Of a stretch of 64,000 nucleotides of DNA, positions 46,260 through 55,348 are shown piece by piece. The DNA comes from Terriglobia bacterium. Lineage in GTDB: Bacteria > Acidobacteriota > Terriglobia > Acidiferrales > UBA7541. Position numbers and translations under genes: made by a program. The DNA is taken from contig JAIQES010000001.1 of assembly GCA_020073705.1 (NCBI GenBank), positions 90,903 to 154,902 of the forward strand, in the 5' to 3' direction. The first letter of the stretch is position 1, and every line of letters begins with the position of its first letter. A model generated the notes under the pieces. It was not told the origin of the DNA. It searched no databases and worked only from the letters and a program-made list of their open reading frames with translations.

Positions 46260-49200
46260 ATGCCGAGCGATCAGGCGAAGAGGGCCGGGGTTAGCGCGTG
46301 GCAACGTTTCGCGGCCGTCTTGGCCGCTCTCCTGCTCTGGACCGTTCCCCTGCTCGCGGCCTTAACTGGGGATATTCGAGGCCTGGTGCTGGACCCGCAA
46401 AGTCTTCCGGTCGAAAACGCTCAAATCACAGTGAAAAACATGGATACGGGAGCGACCCGTGTCGAGGCCACTAGTTCCGCGGGCAGCTTCTCCGCCTTGC
46501 AGTTGGATGTGGGGAATTACCAGATCAGCGTCGAAAAGCAGGGCTTCCGGATTTATTCCCTGAACAACGTAATCGTCCGCAGCGGGAAGGTCGCCAGCGT
46601 TCGCGTGGCCTTGCAGGTCGGCTCGGTGAATGAAACAATGACGGTTGAATCCGGAGCGGAAAGCTATCTGGATGTGGCCAGCGCCCAGGTGGCTACTTCC
46701 CTGAGTGCCCAAATTATACAGAACCTTCCTTCCTTGGACCGCGACCCTGTGGCTCTGGCGGGACTTGCGCCTGGCGTCGTGCCGGTCAGCAAAGACAACT
46801 CGAACTTTCTGTCGTCGGGAAACTTCAACGCCAATGGGCAGCGCGCGCGCTCCAACAACATCACGGTGGACAACGCCGTAGCCACGGATATTGCGAACAC
46901 CGCGCAGGTCGGAACGGGTACCTTCAGCCTGGACTCCGTGCAAGAGTTCACATTGATCACCAGCGGCTTCTCCGCGGAATTCGGGCGTAATTCCGGCTCC
47001 CAGCTTCAAATCATCACCAAAGGAGGCAGCAACGAATTCCATGGTACGGCGTACTGGTTTCTGCAGAATTCAGCGTTAAACGCCAAAGACTATTTCGCCG
47101 CCAAAGTCACGCAGTTCAACCAGAATGCGTGGGGCGGGAACGTCGGAGGACCGGTGGTCAAGAATCGCGTATTCCTGTTCGGAGAGTACCAGGGCCTCCA
47201 CTCAGGTGGAGCGAGCGGCTCTAGGGCCGCCGCCGTTCTGAACCCGGAACAAGTCGCAGCCATTACCGATCCGACCTCCTTGTCTCTATTCAACGCTGTG
47301 GGCGCGCCGCAATCGCCCTCGGGTTCGGAGAGCAATGCCGCGCCCAACGCGACGAAACAATACTCCTGGTCGCTTCGCGCCGACGAGATCTTCGGTGGGG
47401 GGAAGGACCTGCTTACCGAACGCTATAGCACCAATCCCATAACTTCAGTCACCCCCAGTCTGACCTTTGTGACCTCGAGTTTGCCGAATTACGGTGCCAT
47501 TCTCGCAGGTCTCAACCATTTCCTGAATGTCGGATACACGCATACGTTTACGCCGAACGTCATCAACCAGGCGCGTTTTCAGTTTGCGCGCTCGGGCTTA
47601 GCGTTCGCACCGTTTACGAATTTAAGCCCGCCCTATGCACCGGCCATAAGCATCTCAGGCTATCCGCTCATGGGGGTTTCCGACATCCTGCCGCAGGCCC
47701 GCGTGGAGAACATATTTCAGTATAGCGACGCGCTTTCCTGGGCCAGCGGCCGTCACGGGCTGAAGTTTGGCGTGGACGTATTTCGAAACCAGGATAACAA
47801 CGTGGCCGACTTTTATACCCGCGGGGTGTTTTTTTACGGGAGCTTGAAGAATTTTCAGGACGGTGTGCCGTTCAGTTACTTGCAAGTCTTTGGCAATCCG
47901 GCGCGCGGCTATCGCTCCACCGATGTCTCGCTATTTGCCCAAGACGACATTCGCGTGACCCCCACGTTCACTCTAAATCTGGGGCTTCGCCTGGAGTCTC
48001 CCGGTGGGGTATCCGAAGCTCACAATATTATGGGCAACCTGGACCAAAGCAGCCAAGCTCCCCTGGGTGGGGGCGGCTCGGGACCGCTGGGCTCGATCGA
48101 CCTTGGCGGCAATGCCTATGGCCGCAACAACAACTGGGCCCCGAGACTGGGAGCGGCGTGGAATCCAGGCGGCGGTAAGTTGGTTTTGCGCGGTGGCTAC
48201 GGCTGGATCTACGATTTCCTATTCCTGAACCCCGTCATTAACACAGGGGGGCTCACGGTGCCGTATTCGGTAGTGCTCTTCTACAGTGGTGCGGCCATGA
48301 CCGGCAGCAACTCCTATGCCAACTTCGCCGCGGGCACCGCTGCGGCACAGGCTGCCGCCCAGGCATCGGTGGGCACCTTCCCTTCGAATCAAGTGAACTT
48401 CGGAAACGTTTTGGCGGTGCAGCAGAATTTAAAGAATCCGATGACGGCGCAATGGAACGTCGGTCTGGAGTACCAGATCGGCAGGGACTTCGTGCTCAAG
48501 GCCACCTACATCGGGAGCTCCTCAAAATATCTACAGGTCTCCATGCCCATCAACTTGATTCCGGCGCAGAACCGCCCGGCTCCGGCAACCAGCATAGCGG
48601 ATGAACTGGCGCGCTTTTCGACCTTTGAGACCACCTCAAATCTGGAGACCGGAACAGCTAGCGGCTCGTTAGTCAATAACCGCCTGGATCATCGCTTCAA
48701 CTCCGTGGTCCAGGTACAGAGTGTGGGGAAAGCCGAATACGAGGGGTTGCAGATCCAGGTGCTGAAGGTGTTCAACCATGGCCTCGGTTTCCAGGCCTCC
48801 TACACCTACGGGCGCTCCATGGACGACGTCTCGGACGCGCTATCCGTATATAGCAACGAGTCGAATATGGCGCAAAATCCCCTCAATCTGGCCTCGAATT
48901 GGGGCCCTTCGGCATTCGATGTGAGGAATCGCTTCGTTCTGAACAGCCTATTCGAGGTTCCTTGGACTAAGCACTTCACCGGGGTTCGCGGCAAAGTCCT
49001 GGATGGCTGGGCGGTGGATGGCCTACTCATCGTTCAATCCGGCATACCCGTGAGTATCCTCAGCGGACCGGTAGGACCGGTAGGACCGTTACTGCCAATT
49101 TCCGATGTGGCTATGATCGGTGGTGGCACGGAGCTGGCGAATGGCGATGTGTCGGTGTTCACACCGTCGATCTCTGGCTCTGCGGCGGCGGCTGCGATCC

Positions 49201-49550
49201 CCATCCCCTGCGACCGAGGCATCCTCGGTTCACCGCCTACCGCGGGCAATCCAACTTGCGCCAACGTGAGCAATTTCCCGCTAACGCAGCCGTTGCTGGG
49301 CACCTTCGGCAACAGCGGTCGCAATCATCTGCGCCTTGAGGGCCTATCTAAACTGGACATGGGCGTTTATAAGAACACCCGCCTAAATGAAAAGCTTACG
49401 GTGCAGTTCCGCTGGGAGACCTATAATGTCTTCAACCATTCGAACTTTTCGGGATTCGTCAATACACTGACTGCCCCCAACTTCGGTACCTACACCAGCA
49501 CGGCAACCGACCCGCGCAAGATGCAATTTGCACTCAAGGTTCTTTTTTGA
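46260..49550 (+). CDS. Oar-like TonB-dependent outer-membrane receptor
   Basis: 1096 residues from the ATG at 46260 (GGGAGGA upstream). A signal peptide (FAAVLAALLLWTVPLLAALT) leads into a carboxypeptidase-regulatory-like beta-sandwich (GDIRGLVLDPQSLPVENAQITVKNMDTGATRVEATSSAGSFSALQLDVGNYQISVEKQGF). The plug domain contains AGLAPGVVPVSKDNSNF and ADIANTAQVGTGTFSLDSVQEFTLITSGFSAEFGRNSGSQLQIITKGGSNEFHGTAYWF. The remainder is a large barrel ending ...RKMQFALKVLF. This is the Oar/TonB type abundant in Acidobacteriota, thought to take up or export large substrates. An upstream extension to 46101 has no signal peptide. Confidence 0.9.
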   Translation: MPSDQAKRAGVSAWQRFAAVLAALLLWTVPLLAALTGDIRGLVLDPQSLPVENAQITVKNMDTGATRVEATSSAGSFSALQLDVGNYQISVEKQGFRIYSLNNVIVRSGKVASVRVALQVGSVNETMTVESGAESYLDVASAQVATSLSAQIIQNLPSLDRDPVALAGLAPGVVPVSKDNSNFLSSGNFNANGQRARSNNITVDNAVATDIANTAQVGTGTFSLDSVQEFTLITSGFSAEFGRNSGSQLQIITKGGSNEFHGTAYWFLQNSALNAKDYFAAKVTQFNQNAWGGNVGGPVVKNRVFLFGEYQGLHSGGASGSRAAAVLNPEQVAAITDPTSLSLFNAVGAPQSPSGSESNAAPNATKQYSWSLRADEIFGGGKDLLTERYSTNPITSVTPSLTFVTSSLPNYGAILAGLNHFLNVGYTHTFTPNVINQARFQFARSGLAFAPFTNLSPPYAPAISISGYPLMGVSDILPQARVENIFQYSDALSWASGRHGLKFGVDVFRNQDNNVADFYTRGVFFYGSLKNFQDGVPFSYLQVFGNPARGYRSTDVSLFAQDDIRVTPTFTLNLGLRLESPGGVSEAHNIMGNLDQSSQAPLGGGGSGPLGSIDLGGNAYGRNNNWAPRLGAAWNPGGGKLVLRGGYGWIYDFLFLNPVINTGGLTVPYSVVLFYSGAAMTGSNSYANFAAGTAAAQAAAQASVGTFPSNQVNFGNVLAVQQNLKNPMTAQWNVGLEYQIGRDFVLKATYIGSSSKYLQVSMPINLIPAQNRPAPATSIADELARFSTFETTSNLETGTASGSLVNNRLDHRFNSVVQVQSVGKAEYEGLQIQVLKVFNHGLGFQASYTYGRSMDDVSDALSVYSNESNMAQNPLNLASNWGPSAFDVRNRFVLNSLFEVPWTKHFTGVRGKVLDGWAVDGLLIVQSGIPVSILSGPVGPVGPLLPISDVAMIGGGTELANGDVSVFTPSISGSAAAAAIPIPCDRGILGSPPTAGNPTCANVSNFPLTQPLLGTFGNSGRNHLRLEGLSKLDMGVYKNTRLNEKLTVQFRWETYNVFNHSNFSGFVNTLTAPNFGTYTSTATDPRKMQFALKVLF

Positions 49551-50084
49551 AAGCCACGAGCAGGTCGCGAACACAATACGGGAAAGTCCCTTAGTTCACT
49601 CACTGGGCCAAAGCTCAAGATAAACCTCCGGAGGCTGAAGTAATCTAAGATGCTTCTCATCACCGGTTCTGCTACTACGAATCCATCAGCCATGACAATT
49701 CTCCCGGTGTTACGCACTTTTCAACCGGATACCGCCTGATTGGCTTCCAGTAGCATCCGTGGCTAACGGCACTCGGCCGTAATGGAAACTCTTTCACTCG
49801 CCCTTGTACAAAAACTCCACCCGGTCACGAGAACGGCTGTCCGCCACCCCGAAGCCTACAAACGAACTCAACACAAGTCGTGCAATGTCCGCACGCTCGC
49901 CCCCGGGATGCACGGTAGGAAACACAGCAACGATTGCATGTCGCTCAACAATTTTTCTGAAATAAACTAGATCAGCCGAACGCCTGCAGGGTTTCCCCCT
50001 CCTGCTGTCGGTTGGAATTCGGAGGTCTCATCAACTTCCGCAATTTCCTGTTCTACAGTGTGATTTGCATGGTGGGGCCACCAA
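49551..50084. other. intergenic region with IS-related relic (534 bp)
   Basis: No gene is visible. Bases 49781-49828 match 58190-58237 at 37 of 48 positions. Both begin with an ATG and translate alike (METLSLALVQKLHPVT and MNSLSLRLVQELHPVT), and the second copy continues into an IS3-like OrfA start, so this is probably an IS end relic. A short palindrome (GGTGG/CCACC) lies at 50071-50082 just before the next start. Confidence 0.45.
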
Positions 50085-52223
50085 ATGTGGACTAAGCGCG
50101 GTGCTTGTGATATCTCGCTCGAGCCGAATCGTATCGGAGGCCTGATTGAGTTGCAGGCCACGGCACTAGAGGCGACGGCTAACGCTGTTGTGATCACCGA
50201 CCAGACCGGAACGGTCATCTGGGTCAATTCTGCCTTCGAACGATTAACCGGCTACACAAATGCGGAAATAGCGGGACAAAGCACGCGTGTGCTCAAATCG
50301 GGCCAGAACTTACGGGTACTATACGAAGAGATGTGGCGAACCATTCTCGGGGGAAGGGTTTGGCGTGGAGAACTAATAAATCGGCGCAAGGACGGCAGCC
50401 TGTACGACGAAGAAATGACCATTACTCCCGTACAAAATAGCAGAGGAGAAATCACTCACTACGTCGCAATTAAACTGGATATTTCTGAACGCAAACAGGC
50501 TGAGGCCAAGCATCTATTGCTGACCGAACGCCTGTCGCTTGCCACCGAAGTTGCAAAGGTGGGTGTGTGGGAGTGGGACCTGGCCAGCAATATGTTTACA
50601 TGGGATGCCATGATGTTTGAAATCTACGGTTTCCCGGCCATCGTTCCGTTGCCGTATGAAAAATGGTCCGGAGTTGTTTTTCCCGAGGATCTGCCGGCAG
50701 TCGAAGCTTCATTGCGGAAAGTAATCGAAGAAAAGGGTCAAGGATCTGCGGAATTCCGCATCACGCGGGCCGATGGTGCTGTTCGGAATATTTCGGGTGT
50801 GGAGAGAATAGTTCTCGATGAGCACGCGAACGTCATTCGCGTGATCGGTGTCAACATGGACGTCACCGAACGCAGGGTGGCTGAGGAGACTTTGCGGAAC
50901 AGCGAAGCGCATCTGACCTATGCGTCCCAGCACGACTTCCTGACTGGTTTGCCCAATCGAATGCTCCTGAACGACCGGGTTAGCCAGGCGATCACCTTAG
51001 CGCCGCGCCACAAGAAAAAAATCGCGATCCTGTTTTTGGATTTGGATGGATTCAAACACATCAACGATTCCCTGGGACATCCTTTCGGCGACAAACTTCT
51101 TCAATCCGTCGCCAAACGTCTGGTGGGTTGCGTACGCTTCTCGGACACGGTAAGCCGGCAGGGAGGCGATGAATTCGTCGTGCTGCTTTCAGAAGTGGAA
51201 CATGCGGAAGATGCCGCCATTACGGCGAGAAGGATGCTGCAGTTGGTGGCGGAGGCTCATTCCATCGACCATCACGATCTCCACATCACCACAAGCATTG
51301 GCGTGAGCGTCTATCCCGATGATGGCCTGGATGCGGAAACGCTGATCAAGAACGCGGACACGGCGATGTACCAGGCAAAGGAAAATGGGCGTCAGAGCTA
51401 TCAGTTTTTCAAGCCGGCCATGAACGTCCGCGCCGTAGAGCGGCAATCCATGGAGGAGAATCTGCGGCGCGCCTTGGAACGAAAGGAATTCGAGCTGCTC
51501 TACCAGCCGAAGGTCAATCTCAGGACAGGAGAGATTACCGGCGCGGAAGCATTGATACGTTGGACTCATCCCATTCAAGGGCTGGTCTCTCCAGCACAAT
51601 TTATTACCGTTGCCGAAGACTGCGGCTTGATTCTGCCGATCGGCAACTGGGTCCTCCGTGAAGCGTGCAAGCAGGCCCGGGCATGGATAGATGCCGGCCT
51701 GCCTCAGGCGACTATGGCGGTGAACATCTCCGCGATGGAGTTCCGACAAGAGAATTTTCTGGAAGGTGTATTCACCATTCTCAAAGATACAGGTCTGGAT
51801 CCGAGATCTCTTGAGCTGGAGCTGACCGAAAGCGTTCTTATGAAGCGCGCCGAGTCCACGGAATCCATCCTTAAGACACTGAGAGCCAGAGGGGTGCAGT
51901 TGGCGGTCGATGACTTCGGCACGGGTTACTCCAGTTTGAGCTATCTTAGAAAGTTTCCGGTCGATTCCCTCAAGATTGACCAGTCGTTTGTCTGGCAAAT
52001 CACTAATGCTCCCGACGAAACGACCATTGTGACCGCAATCATCGGTATGGGCCGAAGCCTGAAGCTGCGGGTCGTTGCCGAGGGCGTGGAAACGCAAGAT
52101 GAGCTGGCATTTCTTCAGGCTCACCAGTGTGACGAGGCGCAAGGGTACTATTTCAGTCCTCCGGTGCCTCCTCAGCAGTTCGCCAAGTTGCTCGAAACCG
52201 GCATACCAGGAATCCTTCACTGA
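50085..52223 (+). CDS. PAS-PAS-GGDEF-EAL cyclic-di-GMP protein
   Basis: 712 residues, no membrane segment. PAS domain 1 spans roughly residues 25-130 (AVVITDQTGTVIWVNSAFERLTGYTNAEIAGQ), PAS domain 2 with PAC 150-265 (GVWEWDLASNMFTWDAMMFEIYGF). GGDEF domain: FLDLDGFKHINDSLGHPFGD, with an intact active site (SRQGGDEFVVLL) and an RxxD inhibitory site (RFSD) five residues before it. EAL domain: ITGAEALIRWTHP, VNISAMEFRQ, DDFGTGYSSLSYLRKFPVDSLKIDQSF and AEGVETQDEL, with most catalytic residues kept. It may both make and degrade c-di-GMP under PAS control. It is the last clear gene of the island. Confidence 0.93.
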   Translation: MWTKRGACDISLEPNRIGGLIELQATALEATANAVVITDQTGTVIWVNSAFERLTGYTNAEIAGQSTRVLKSGQNLRVLYEEMWRTILGGRVWRGELINRRKDGSLYDEEMTITPVQNSRGEITHYVAIKLDISERKQAEAKHLLLTERLSLATEVAKVGVWEWDLASNMFTWDAMMFEIYGFPAIVPLPYEKWSGVVFPEDLPAVEASLRKVIEEKGQGSAEFRITRADGAVRNISGVERIVLDEHANVIRVIGVNMDVTERRVAEETLRNSEAHLTYASQHDFLTGLPNRMLLNDRVSQAITLAPRHKKKIAILFLDLDGFKHINDSLGHPFGDKLLQSVAKRLVGCVRFSDTVSRQGGDEFVVLLSEVEHAEDAAITARRMLQLVAEAHSIDHHDLHITTSIGVSVYPDDGLDAETLIKNADTAMYQAKENGRQSYQFFKPAMNVRAVERQSMEENLRRALERKEFELLYQPKVNLRTGEITGAEALIRWTHPIQGLVSPAQFITVAEDCGLILPIGNWVLREACKQARAWIDAGLPQATMAVNISAMEFRQENFLEGVFTILKDTGLDPRSLELELTESVLMKRAESTESILKTLRARGVQLAVDDFGTGYSSLSYLRKFPVDSLKIDQSFVWQITNAPDETTIVTAIIGMGRSLKLRVVAEGVETQDELAFLQAHQCDEAQGYYFSPPVPPQQFAKLLETGIPGILH

Positions 52224-52466
52224 AGGCAGAGTCAGTATTCTTCAAGTCGGATCACCTTAACGTTCAGGAAGGTTCTCCAGTACGCCCCCGCGTCATGCCG
52301 ATTGTTCCGGAACGGAAGTCAGGCCTAGAGGGAGAGTTTTCGTCCCAGGCAAGCTTTCTGAGGCGGTCCTATGAGAGTGAGAAAAGAAATCGAGAAAAGC
52401 AGCCGGGAAGTTGTGGTGTGCATTGCCCGTCGTTCACCGTATTGTGCCTCGATAACCGCGCACTCT

Positions 52467-52501
52467 CCAGTAAACAAACGCGTAAGTCGTTTGTTTACTG
52501 G
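52467..52501. repeat. 14-bp perfect inverted repeat (hairpin)
   Basis: CCAGTAAACAAACG and CGTTTGTTTACTGG are perfect complements separated by CGTAAGT. The stem is far stronger than expected by chance and A/T-rich. No T-run follows. It could be an operator, a transposon-type end or an RNA hairpin. Confidence 0.7.
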
Positions 52502-52653
52502 CACCATTTACAGCGCCGCGCGGTCCTTGCTCGGGAAGCTGATCTGGGACCAGATTTGTCGGGCGGCAAGTTGGAAAGCTGCTGTGAACACGGATTATCG
52601 GAGTGTGGCCTAGGCCGAGGGGCAATAACGGTCCATTTCAGGCCCAAAAAGGC

Positions 52654-52677
52654 GCAACAGAATAAGCATTCTGTTGC
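52654..52677. repeat. 10-bp perfect inverted repeat (hairpin)
   Basis: GCAACAGAAT and ATTCTGTTGC pair perfectly around the tetraloop AAGC. It lies about 155 bp before the right att-like repeat. A few T residues follow (ATTTCG), too few for a clear terminator. Confidence 0.6.
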
Positions 52678-52831
52678 ATTTCGCTGGATCAAGGCACTAA
52701 GAACACAAGCGGTTAACAAGGGTAAGCAGTACCGACTGCTGTAGCGAAATATTGCATTTCCGTGCTGGTCCGACAATAAGATACAAGGTGCCGCTGCGTT
52801 GCAAGCCAGAGACGGAACACAGACGCAGCCG

Positions 52832-53025
52832 CAGGAGGTTGGTGGTTCAAATCCACTCGCCCCGAGCATTTGTTTTCAAACACATATGGCGATAAGCGTA
52901 GGCCGAAAATCAACTCTCTGGTTTCAGCCCAGGTGCCTTAACGCAAAAACACGCGAAAAATAAGGAATTCTGGTGACTGAGACGTTCCCATAGCTGTAAC
53001 AAGAACACCTACAGTCCGTTCCCGT
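52832..53025. repeat. right direct repeat (attR-like) with tRNA-Pro 3' remnant
   Basis: Matches 40686-40879 at 157 of 194 positions without gaps. The first 36 bases are the 3' part of a tRNA-Pro (T arm and acceptor strand, ending GAGCA instead of GACCA). The 5' half of the tRNA is absent, so it is not a functional gene. Confidence 0.75.
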
Positions 53026-53273
53026 CGCTTGCAACGCTGCCCAAGTTCGGAAGCAGGCTGGCACGGAGAAAAGCAGAAAGACGAAAAGGGTAAACATGGC
53101 TCTAGCAGCCTACATGGTGCAGCTTTGCAAATTCAACTGCTTCAATAAGAACAGACTTTTTGGTAGGGACGGGTATAAAATAATTAAACATTTTGGTCAT
53201 TTGCAGCCGGTTGGAAACGGAAATATCCGAGATGAAGTGAGACGGTCATTCGGTTCTTGAAGGGGCAAACAAC

Positions 53274-54242
53274 ATGCTAACTGCGAAGCGAATGACTGTG
53301 GAAGACCTTGCTTCCGCCTACCGGGTAATGATGCTCAGTCGCCGCTTCGACGAGTGGCTCGGCGAACTCAATCATCGCGGCACGCCTGTCCCTCACTACC
53401 ACTCCGGGGTAGGTCAGGAGGCGCTCATGGTCGCCGCAGTCACTCCTCTGCGCAGAACCGACCAGATGATTTATACACATCGCGGTTATGGTCATCTCCT
53501 AGCAAAGGGAATTTCATTGCGTGAAATCGCGCTCGATCTGTTCATGAAGGCTGGCGGCACGAACCATGGGTTGGGCGGCGTAATGCACGTGAACCGCCCC
53601 GACCTCGGCGTGCCGGGACGTGAGGGTGTTTTCGGCGGACGTTTTGCGATTGCGGCGGGACTTGCATTAGCCGCAAAGCTGGACGGACGTGACGAAGTCA
53701 CCGTCTGTTTCTACGGCGAAGCCGCAGGAGCGCGCGGGAATCTTTACGAGGCGCTCAATATGGTGGTGCTCTGGAATCTGCCTGTGATCTACGTCGCCGA
53801 GAACAACGGCTGGTCGTTCTCGTCGCGGACGGAATGGCTGTATCCGGAAGGTCGAATGAGCCGCGTTTGGCGCGGCTTTGAGATCCCCGTTGAGGTCATC
53901 GACGGGAACGACGCAGAAGAGGTCTTCGCAACCGTCTCGCGCGCTGTAGCCCGTGCACGCGCCGGCGAGGGCCCGTCAGTGATCGAGGCGCTCACCTACC
54001 GGCTCGAACCGCATATCTGGCGTGATAAAGCGGCCTACCAGCCGCCCGATGAAATCGCGTCATGGCGCCGGCGCGATCCGATCGCACGCGCTGCGCGGCG
54101 GCTGCTCGAGCTCGGCATGAACCAGAATGAGATTGATTCGATCGCGTGCTGGGCTGAAGACGAGGTCGAGCGAACGATTGCGGCCGTCGAGGCCGCCCCC
54201 GATGCGACTTGGGAGGATGGACGGCACCAGATGGAGGTGTGA
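53274..54242 (+). CDS. TPP-dependent 2-oxoacid/acetoin dehydrogenase E1 alpha subunit
   Basis: 322 residues. E1 alpha features: MLSRRFDEWLGELNHRG, IYTHRGYGHLLAKGISLREIALDLF, GGVMHVNRPDLGVPGREGVFGGRFAIAAGLALA, and the TPP-binding region VTVCFYGEAAGARGNLYEALNMVVLWNLPVIYVAENNGWSF. The usual GDG...NN thiamine/Mg motif is GEA...NN, so the metal-binding Asp is replaced by Glu and the second Gly by Ala. Its 1-bp overlap with the next gene indicates a heterotetrameric E1. Neither E2 nor E3 is visible nearby. ATG 53274 is the start. Confidence 0.88.
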   Translation: MLTAKRMTVEDLASAYRVMMLSRRFDEWLGELNHRGTPVPHYHSGVGQEALMVAAVTPLRRTDQMIYTHRGYGHLLAKGISLREIALDLFMKAGGTNHGLGGVMHVNRPDLGVPGREGVFGGRFAIAAGLALAAKLDGRDEVTVCFYGEAAGARGNLYEALNMVVLWNLPVIYVAENNGWSFSSRTEWLYPEGRMSRVWRGFEIPVEVIDGNDAEEVFATVSRAVARARAGEGPSVIEALTYRLEPHIWRDKAAYQPPDEIASWRRRDPIARAARRLLELGMNQNEIDSIACWAEDEVERTIAAVEAAPDATWEDGRHQMEV

Positions 54243-55255
54243 TGACATCGACAAGGCTCACAGGGCGCGAGGCGCTCAACCGTGTGTTGGCTTCAGAGCT
54301 AGCTGTCAACCGCCGCGCCGTCGTGATGGGCGAAACTGTGCGTCTGGCAGGATCTTCCGGTGTGCTCCATGGTCTATATGATCGGTTCGGGCCAAGTCAA
54401 GTAATCGAAACTCCCGTCTCCGAGAATGGGATCTTCGGTGCGGCGCTAGGGCTCGCCCTCGCCGGCTTTCGTCCAATCGTCGAGATCTACTCGGCTGACT
54501 TTTTGCTCGTGGTGGCGAATGAAATCATCGGTGATATGTGTAAATGGCGCCAGCAACAGGCGAGGCCCGGACCGATGCCGATTGTCATACGCGGCTGCAT
54601 GGGTCCAAACGCGAAGGGAGGCCTCGGTCCCGAACACTCGCAGTCGATGGAACCCTACTTCCACCACGCGCCGGGACTCGTCATCGTGACGCCCGGGACA
54701 CCTCGCGATATGGCAGGCCTTCTTCGGGCGTCTTTGCGTAGTCCGGACCCGGTGCTCTTCTTCGAGCATCGGCGCGTGTACGACCTCGCCGACGAGATCC
54801 CAGACGACGAGAGCTTCATCATCGAACTGGGCCGTGCCGAAGTCGTTCGCGAGGGGAAAGATGTCACGCTTGTCGCGTGGGGATGGATGCGATCAGAGGC
54901 GGAGATCGCATCAAGCGTACTCGATGCCGAAGGCATTTCTGTCGAATTGATCGACCCGCGCACGATTGCACCGATGGACCACGAGGCCATCAGGCGCTCG
55001 GTAGCACGCACGGCCCAGCTCGTTGTCGCCGAAGAGGCACCCCGAACTGGCGGAGTCGGGGCTGAAGTGCTCGCACGGGCGGTCGAGAGCGCGGCGAGAC
55101 CGATCCGCGTCGCACGCGTTTCGATGCCCGACGCCATCCATCCGTATAGCGCCTCTATGGAACGCCTGTTCATCCCAAATGCAAACACGATCGCTGATGC
55201 GGTACGCCGACTCGTATCAAGCGCCAGGTCGGCTCCGCCGGTGCTCGCCCGCTGA
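54242..55255 (+). CDS. TPP-dependent dehydrogenase E1 beta subunit
   Basis: 337 residues starting at the ATG that overlaps the alpha stop (TGATG), with GGAGGT just upstream. Transketolase-like pyrimidine-binding domain: ETPVSENGIFGAALGLALAGFRPIVEIYSADFLLVVANEIIGDMCKWRQQ, then HSQSMEPYFHHAPGLVIVTPGTPRDMAGLLRASLRSPDPVLFFEHRRVY. C-terminal transketolase domain: DVTLVAWGWMRSEAEIASSVLDAEGISVELIDPRTIAPMD and LVVAEEAPRTGGVGAEVLAR. It supplies the glutamate that activates TPP (ETPVSE). Substrate could be pyruvate, acetoin or a branched-chain oxoacid. Confidence 0.9.
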   Translation: MTSTRLTGREALNRVLASELAVNRRAVVMGETVRLAGSSGVLHGLYDRFGPSQVIETPVSENGIFGAALGLALAGFRPIVEIYSADFLLVVANEIIGDMCKWRQQQARPGPMPIVIRGCMGPNAKGGLGPEHSQSMEPYFHHAPGLVIVTPGTPRDMAGLLRASLRSPDPVLFFEHRRVYDLADEIPDDESFIIELGRAEVVREGKDVTLVAWGWMRSEAEIASSVLDAEGISVELIDPRTIAPMDHEAIRRSVARTAQLVVAEEAPRTGGVGAEVLARAVESAARPIRVARVSMPDAIHPYSASMERLFIPNANTIADAVRRLVSSARSAPPVLAR

Positions 55256-55348
55256 TTCGACGTGGACTTGCGGGTGCATTTCGGGAATCGCGAATGCGTC
55301 CGTCTCTGGATTGACGCTGCCGACTGGACGTGTGGAGTAGGATCAGAC

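Larger units (their letters stand above)
52224..53273. other. long non-coding region at the island's right border (1050 bp)
   Basis: No convincing gene is seen; reading frames present on either strand are short and, on the minus strand around 52495-52913, arise from translating the antisense of a tRNA-like sequence. The region holds two perfect hairpins (listed separately) and the right direct repeat with a tRNA-Pro 3' remnant. The last 150 bp (around 53100-53250) are A/T-rich and probably contain the promoter of the following dehydrogenase cluster. Confidence 0.55.

Noticed and set aside
44773..46260. Sigma54 promoter before the AAA+ regulator or the TonB receptor gene
   Set aside because: No TGGCAC-N5-TTGC type element found; the nearest match (TGGCAC at about 44932) lacks the -12 part.
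52820..52868. Possible second tRNA-Pro gene
   Set aside because: Only the T arm and acceptor 3' strand are present; the 5' acceptor strand, D arm and anticodon arm are missing.
52495..52913. Minus-strand reading frames of 66 and 124 codons near the right border
   Set aside because: They translate the antisense of the tRNA-Pro 3' remnant (VDLNHQPPA) and neighbouring hairpins; no protein-like character otherwise.
53097..53260. 54-codon frame starting MALAAYMVQL before the E1 alpha gene
   Set aside because: No ribosome site fits well, composition is not protein-like, and it spans the probable promoter region.
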